Source: Lentzea aerocolonigenes
Lineage (GTDB): Bacteria > Actinomycetota > Actinomycetes > Mycobacteriales > Pseudonocardiaceae
DNA: 16,844 bases
Assembly (NCBI RefSeq): GCF_000955955.1
Contig: NZ_JYJG01000124.1
Coordinates: forward strand, 1-16,844
Direction of reading: 5' to 3'
Part shown: positions 14,119 through 16,844 of the stretch, one piece after another
Position numbering within the stretch: the stretch's first letter is position 1
How the letters are laid out: each line of letters begins with the position of its first letter
Notes under the pieces: generated by a model
Database searches by the model: none
Told to the model about the DNA's origin: nothing
Seen by the model: only the letters and a program-made list of their open reading frames with translations
Position numbers and translations under genes: made by a program

Positions 14119-14974
14119 CATTCAACGTGTGGGAGTCGTCGGTTCCGGCCTCATGGGCTCCGGAATCGCCGAGGTGAGCGCCCGCGCCGGCCTCGACGTC
14201 ATCGTCGCCGAGGTCAACGCGAGCGCGTCCGAGGCAGCCAAGGCGCGGATCGCGTCGTCGCTGGCCAGGGGCGTGAAGTCGGGCAAGCTGACCGAGGAGG
14301 ACCGGGAGGCGGCCATCGGGCGCATCCGGTTCACCACGGACATCGGCGAGTTCGCCGACCGGCAGTTCGTGGTCGAGGCGGTCGCCGAGAACGAGCAGAT
14401 CAAGACCGAGGTCTTCACCGCGCTCGACAAGGTCGTGAAGGACGAGGACGCCATCTTCGCGTCCAACACGTCGTCCATCCCGATCATGAAGCTGGGCATG
14501 GCCACCGGCCGCCCCGAGCAGGTCATCGGCGTGCACTTCTTCAACCCGGTGCCCGTCCTGAAGCTGGTCGAGATCGTGCCGTCGCTGCTGACCGGCGCCA
14601 CCACCCAGGTCCGCGCGGAGGCGTTCGTGCGCGCGACCCTGGGCAAGGAGGTCATCCGCTCGCAGGACCGCGCCGGTTTCGTGGTCAACGCGCTGCTGAT
14701 CCCGTACCTGCTCTCGTCGATCCGCATGCTGGAGTCCGGCTTCGCGTCGGCGGACGACATCGACAACGGCATGGTGCTCGGCTGCGCCCACCCGATGGGC
14801 CCGCTGCGCCTCACCGACCTGATCGGCCTCGACACCACGAAGGCCATCGCCGAGTCGATGTACGACGAGTTCAAGGAGCCCCTGTACTCACCGCCGCCGC
14901 TGCTGCTGCGCATGGTGGACGCGGGCCTGCTGGGCAAGAAGTCGGGCCGCGGGTTCCACAACTACGCGAAGTAG
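14111..14974 (+). CDS. 3-hydroxybutyryl-CoA dehydrogenase (FadB2-like)
   Basis: Interconverts 3-hydroxyacyl-CoA and 3-ketoacyl-CoA with NAD(P), in fatty acid oxidation or butyrate/polyhydroxybutyrate metabolism. The 287-aa length is typical of the stand-alone enzyme. The cofactor loop VGVVGSGLMGSGIAE (7-21), S121 (SNTSS), catalytic pair H142 and E154 (GVHFFNPVPVLKLVE), N193 (GFVVNALL) and the C-terminal helix domain with GKKSGRGFHNY are all intact. The GTG at 14111 overlaps the preceding gene by 8 nt, with AGGA about 9 nt upstream, so the two are probably translated together. Its stop lies 1 nt from the stop of the convergent lysR. A hairpin just after its stop can end its transcript. Confidence 0.95.
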   Translation: MSDIQRVGVVGSGLMGSGIAEVSARAGLDVIVAEVNASASEAAKARIASSLARGVKSGKLTEEDREAAIGRIRFTTDIGEFADRQFVVEAVAENEQIKTEVFTALDKVVKDEDAIFASNTSSIPIMKLGMATGRPEQVIGVHFFNPVPVLKLVEIVPSLLTGATTQVRAEAFVRATLGKEVIRSQDRAGFVVNALLIPYLLSSIRMLESGFASADDIDNGMVLGCAHPMGPLRLTDLIGLDTTKAIAESMYDEFKEPLYSPPPLLLRMVDAGLLGKKSGRGFHNYAK

Positions 14975-14975
14975 G

Positions 14976-15857
14976 TCAGAGCCGCCGCCGGACCCGCACC
15001 ACGAGTTCGGCGGCGGCGTCCTTGAGCAGCTCGGTGAACGTCTCGGCGGCCGGATGTGCTCGTCTGACGACCGCCGTGGTGCGCACCGCTCCCGGGTGGT
15101 CGATGCGGGCCACGGCGATCGACGGCGGCAGCGCGGGCACGGCCAGGCCCGGCACGACCGTGACGCCCAGGCCCGCCGCGACCAGGCCGAGCTTCGCGAC
15201 CCAGTCCCGCGCCACGTAGGCGATGTCGGGGTGCTCGGCCCACCCGCCGAGCAACGTGGTGTCCGGCTCGGCGCTGCCCACGATCCACCGCTGGCCCGCG
15301 AGTTCTGTCGCGGTGACGGTCTGCCCGGCGAGTGGATGCGCGAGCGCGGTCGCGACGAACAGCGGGTCCTCCAGCAGTGGTGTCATCTCGACGTCCTCGG
15401 CCTGGGGTGCCTGGGTTGCCGTGACCACCGCGAGGTCGAGCCGTCCGCGTTGCACGGCCTTGACCAGGCCGGGACTCAGCCCTTCCCTGATCGTCACCCG
15501 CGTCGGTCCCGCCGCCGCGATCGCCGTGGGCACCAGCACCGCCATGGCCGTGGAGAACGCGCCGACCCGCAGCCGCGTGGCCGGGCGTTCCTTCAGGTCC
15601 TGCAGGTGCTGCTGGGCGGCGCTGAGCTCGCCGAGCACCGCCTCGGCGTGTTTGGCGAGCAGGTGCCCGGCCTCGGTCAGCCGCACGCCGCGCGCCTGCC
15701 GTTCGAACAACGCCTGCCCCGCCGCCTGCTCCATGAGCGCGATCTGCCGCGACACGGCCGACTGCGTGTACCCCAGACGCTCGGCCGCCGTGGAGAACGA
15801 CCCGTGCCTGGCAGCCTCCCGCACGACCCGCAGCCCGACCACCGTGAACTCACCCAT
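14976..15857 (-). CDS. LysR-family transcriptional regulator
   Basis: A 293-aa DNA-binding regulator, probably of the divergent NTF2-like gene. The N-terminal helix-turn-helix covers about 14-60 (ARHGSFSTAAERLGYTQSAVSRQIALME, a very typical LysR helix pair), followed by a linker helix and an effector-binding domain from about 85 (LRVGAFSTAMAVLVPTAI, GRLDLAVVT, GLGVTVVPGLAVPAL). The C-terminus ends in RVRRRL, coded by a G/C repeat that also forms a hairpin. The ATG at 15857 is preferred over a GTG at 15875 and TTG at 15863 because the family begins a few residues before the first helix. No clear ribosome site is seen, and TATCAG about 8 nt upstream may be a poor -10 for a leaderless mRNA. The inducer is unknown. 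Confidence 0.93.
   Translation of the reverse strand: MGEFTVVGLRVVREAARHGSFSTAAERLGYTQSAVSRQIALMEQAAGQALFERQARGVRLTEAGHLLAKHAEAVLGELSAAQQHLQDLKERPATRLRVGAFSTAMAVLVPTAIAAAGPTRVTIREGLSPGLVKAVQRGRLDLAVVTATQAPQAEDVEMTPLLEDPLFVATALAHPLAGQTVTATELAGQRWIVGSAEPDTTLLGGWAEHPDIAYVARDWVAKLGLVAAGLGVTVVPGLAVPALPPSIAVARIDHPGAVRTTAVVRRAHPAAETFTELLKDAAAELVVRVRRRL
14981..15017 (+). terminator. Hairpin terminator of the hydroxybutyryl-CoA dehydrogenase gene, inside lysR
   Basis: GCCGCCGCCG (14981-14990) and CGGCGGCGGC (15008-15017) pair perfectly over 10 bp around a 17-nt loop, starting 7 nt after the plus-strand stop. The convergent genes leave only 1 nt between them, so this hairpin is coded within the last codons of lysR. 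No T-run follows. Confidence 0.5.
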
Positions 15858-15877
15858 GCTCAAAACTGATACCACAC

Positions 15878-15901
15878 ATGCCAGACAGTCGTTTGTCGCA
15901 T
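15878..15901. promoter_or_regulatory. Imperfect inverted repeat between lysR and the NTF2-like gene
   Basis: ATGC-CA-GACA (15878-15887) faces TGTC-GCAT (15894-15901), a dyad with a 2-nt offset in the left arm, in the middle of the divergent region. It covers the -35 box (TTGTCG) of the rightward promoter. A LysR site is plausible by position; the match to T-N11-A is not decisive. Confidence 0.3.
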
Positions 15902-15921
15902 AGCTCGGACGCTCTTAGCGT
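15893..15921 (+). promoter_or_regulatory. Candidate leaderless promoter of the NTF2-like gene
   Basis: TTGTCG (15893-15898) and TAGCGT (15916-15921) are spaced by 17 bp, and the ATG at 15929 follows the -10 box by 7 nt. No Shine-Dalgarno precedes the gene, which fits a leaderless transcript. The -10 box is the same hexamer as before the amylase gene. Confidence 0.6.
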
Positions 15922-15928
15922 TGTCCGC

Positions 15929-16333
15929 ATGGGAGCAGCCGAGAACAAGAAGCAGATCCGGGAAGTCTTCGACCAGATGGCTCACGGCAACACGACCGCG
16001 CTGAGCGAGGCAATGGCGGACGACTTCAGCTGGGTGTTCCCCGGCGGCTGGTCGTGGTCGGGCAGCTGGGGCCCGAAGCCGGTCGCACTGCGCGGGTTGC
16101 TGCGGCCGCTGATGGCCCAGTTCACCGCCTACCGCTGCGAAGCCGACTTCGTGCTGGCCGACGAAGACCGCGTGGTCGTCCAAGCGCGCGGCCACGGCAC
16201 GACGACGAGCGGCGCGCAGTACGAGCAGATGTACTGCTTCATCCTGCGCATGACCGACGGCAAGATCACGGAGCTGATCGAGCACTGCGACACCGCACTC
16301 GTCGAACGCGTGCTGGACCGTCCCGCGGCCTGA
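15929..16333 (+). CDS. NTF2-like / SnoaL-like protein
   Basis: A 134-aa protein with the cone-shaped NTF2/ketosteroid-isomerase fold: an N-terminal helix pair (NKKQIREVFDQMAHGNTTALSEAMADDFSWVFPGG, 7-40), a middle region with a conserved PLMAQF helix, and the alternating strands FVLADEDRVVVQARGHGTTTSGAQYEQMYCFILRMTDGKITELIEHCDTAL (74-124). The closing KITELIEHCDT is typical of SnoaL-like enzymes and polyketide/limonene-epoxide relatives. Whether it is an enzyme or a binding protein cannot be told. The start at the ATG at 15929 is set by the promoter spacing and by the family N-terminus. It diverges from lysR, with 71 bp between starts, and is the likely target of that regulator. Confidence 0.87.
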   Translation: MGAAENKKQIREVFDQMAHGNTTALSEAMADDFSWVFPGGWSWSGSWGPKPVALRGLLRPLMAQFTAYRCEADFVLADEDRVVVQARGHGTTTSGAQYEQMYCFILRMTDGKITELIEHCDTALVERVLDRPAA

Positions 16334-16357
16334 GCCGGTCGTGCTTGTGTTGATCAC

Positions 16358-16498
16358 ATGCCTGGGGGTCCGAACGTCTACAACGCCTACTAAGAGCGGC
16401 CCGCGATGCCGGCACTCGCCGGGGACGTGAGCGGCCGCCGGATCCTCGACGCGGGCTGCGGCTCCCGGAGTGCCGGTTCCGGGGCGGGTTGGGTGTAG
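16358..16498 (+). pseudogene. Remnant of a class I SAM-dependent methyltransferase
   Basis: Translation from the ATG at 16358 reads MPGGPNVYNAY, a TAA stop (16391-16393), then ERPAMPALAGDVSGRRILDAGCGS. The second part is the start of a SAM-binding Rossmann domain with motif I (ILDAGCGS, 16442-16465), and the NAYYERPA-like lead-in is what normally precedes it. A Tyr codon seems changed from TAC to TAA. After GCGS one extra C near 16466 shifts the frame: removing it gives GCGSGVPVPG. Homology then fades and the rest of the gene, more than 200 codons, is gone. It is a dead fragment. The remaining gap up to 16555 shows nothing recognisable apart from short repeats. Confidence 0.7.
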
Positions 16499-16555
16499 TT
16501 AGAGGTGATTTGATCAAGAGTTGGCGGTACTTGCAGACGCCGACAGAGCCACCGC

Positions 16556-16844
16556 CTAGACAGCCGCTTCCAGGCGGTTCATCGAGTGCTGGATCAGCCC
16601 GACCAGCACCGCCTTCGACGACTCCCGGTCCCGCGCATCGCACAACATCACCGGAATCGCGTCGTCGAGATCCAGGGCGTGCCGCACCTCGTCCACCGTG
16701 TACGGCTGCGCCCCGTCGAAGCAGTTCACCGCGACGACGAACGGGATCCCGCGGTGCTCGAAGAAGTCGATCGACGGGAACGACGAGTCGAGCCGCCGCG
16801 TGTCCACCAGCACGACCGCGCCGATCGCCCCGGTCGCCAGCTCG
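16556..16844 (-). CDS. Conservon GTPase, CvnD-type (N-terminus outside window)
   Basis: The last 95 codons of a small Ras-like/MglA-like GTP-binding protein. ELATGAIGAVVLVDTRRLDSSFPSIDFFEHRGIPFVVAVNCFDGAQPYTVDEVRHALDLDD, followed by IPVMLCDARDRESSKAVLVGLIQHSM, is the characteristic C-terminal half of CvnD proteins, the fourth member of actinobacterial conservons (sensor kinase, roadblock, DUF742, GTPase). The base-recognition motif is VNCFD in place of the usual NKxD, as in this family. The P-loop and G3 regions would lie beyond 16844. The frame stays open to the window edge. The other conservon genes are expected to the right. The family as a whole is linked to control of development and secondary metabolism through G-protein-like signalling at the membrane. 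Confidence 0.9.
   Translation of the reverse strand, partial: ELATGAIGAVVLVDTRRLDSSFPSIDFFEHRGIPFVVAVNCFDGAQPYTVDEVRHALDLDDAIPVMLCDARDRESSKAVLVGLIQHSMNRLEAAV

Noticed and set aside
16500..16556. GGCGGT (16523) and ACCGCC (16551) as a terminator for the conservon GTPase gene
   Set aside because: Only 6-bp arms with a 22-nt loop, and the right arm abuts the GTPase stop codon. Too weak to call.
1..16844. CRISPR arrays, tRNA or rRNA genes, insertion sequences, attachment sites
   Set aside because: No regularly spaced repeats, no cloverleaf or rRNA sequence, and no transposase or integrase frames were found on either strand.

Overview
This window is high-GC actinobacterial chromosomal DNA. Gene content and codon use (strong G/C at third positions, GTG/TTG starts, a conservon-type GTPase, a Streptomyces-like secreted alpha-amylase, leaderless promoters) point to a mycelial actinomycete, most likely of the Pseudonocardiales (Lentzea/Saccharothrix type). 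The genus is inference only. I find 17 genes (two cut by the window edges) and one decayed gene, with almost no unexplained space.

Left part (1-4914): thrS runs off the left edge on the minus strand, preceded on that strand by a GNAT acetyltransferase. A secreted GH13 alpha-amylase diverges from the acetyltransferase and ends at a strong hairpin. A two-gene plus-strand pair of unknown function follows (a 100-aa protein and a proline-rich single-pass membrane protein). It closes at a 17-bp bidirectional terminator shared with the convergent acyl-CoA synthetase.

Central part (4915-13217): this is the most interesting block. A minus-strand operon encodes, in transcription order, a glutamine-synthetase-like gamma-glutamyl-amine ligase, a class I amidotransferase-like gamma-glutamyl hydrolase, an aldehyde dehydrogenase, an SDR alcohol dehydrogenase and a FadR-type GntR regulator. 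Genes overlap or nearly touch. An APC-family permease diverges from the ligase across a 126-bp region with a perfect 8-bp inverted repeat. Together they look like uptake of an amine, gamma-glutamylation, two-step oxidation, and release of glutamate. An SDR in place of the FAD-dependent amine oxidase of the E. coli Puu pathway suggests an amino-alcohol substrate such as ethanolamine. Downstream of gntR, three palindromes lie within 78 bp (a double FadR-like site, a LacI/cre-like site and a third repeat) upstream of a promoter for a FadD-type acyl-CoA ligase.

Right part (13218-16844): an extended-SDR epimerase-like gene overlaps a 3-hydroxybutyryl-CoA dehydrogenase gene. The latter converges on a LysR regulator with a 1-nt gap, and its likely terminator lies inside the lysR 3' end. 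LysR diverges from an NTF2/SnoaL-like protein. After that come a broken methyltransferase remnant (a stop and a frameshift around motif I) and the C-terminal part of a CvnD-type conservon GTPase, whose operon continues beyond the right edge.

Functions are assigned from motifs read by eye. No database search was possible.
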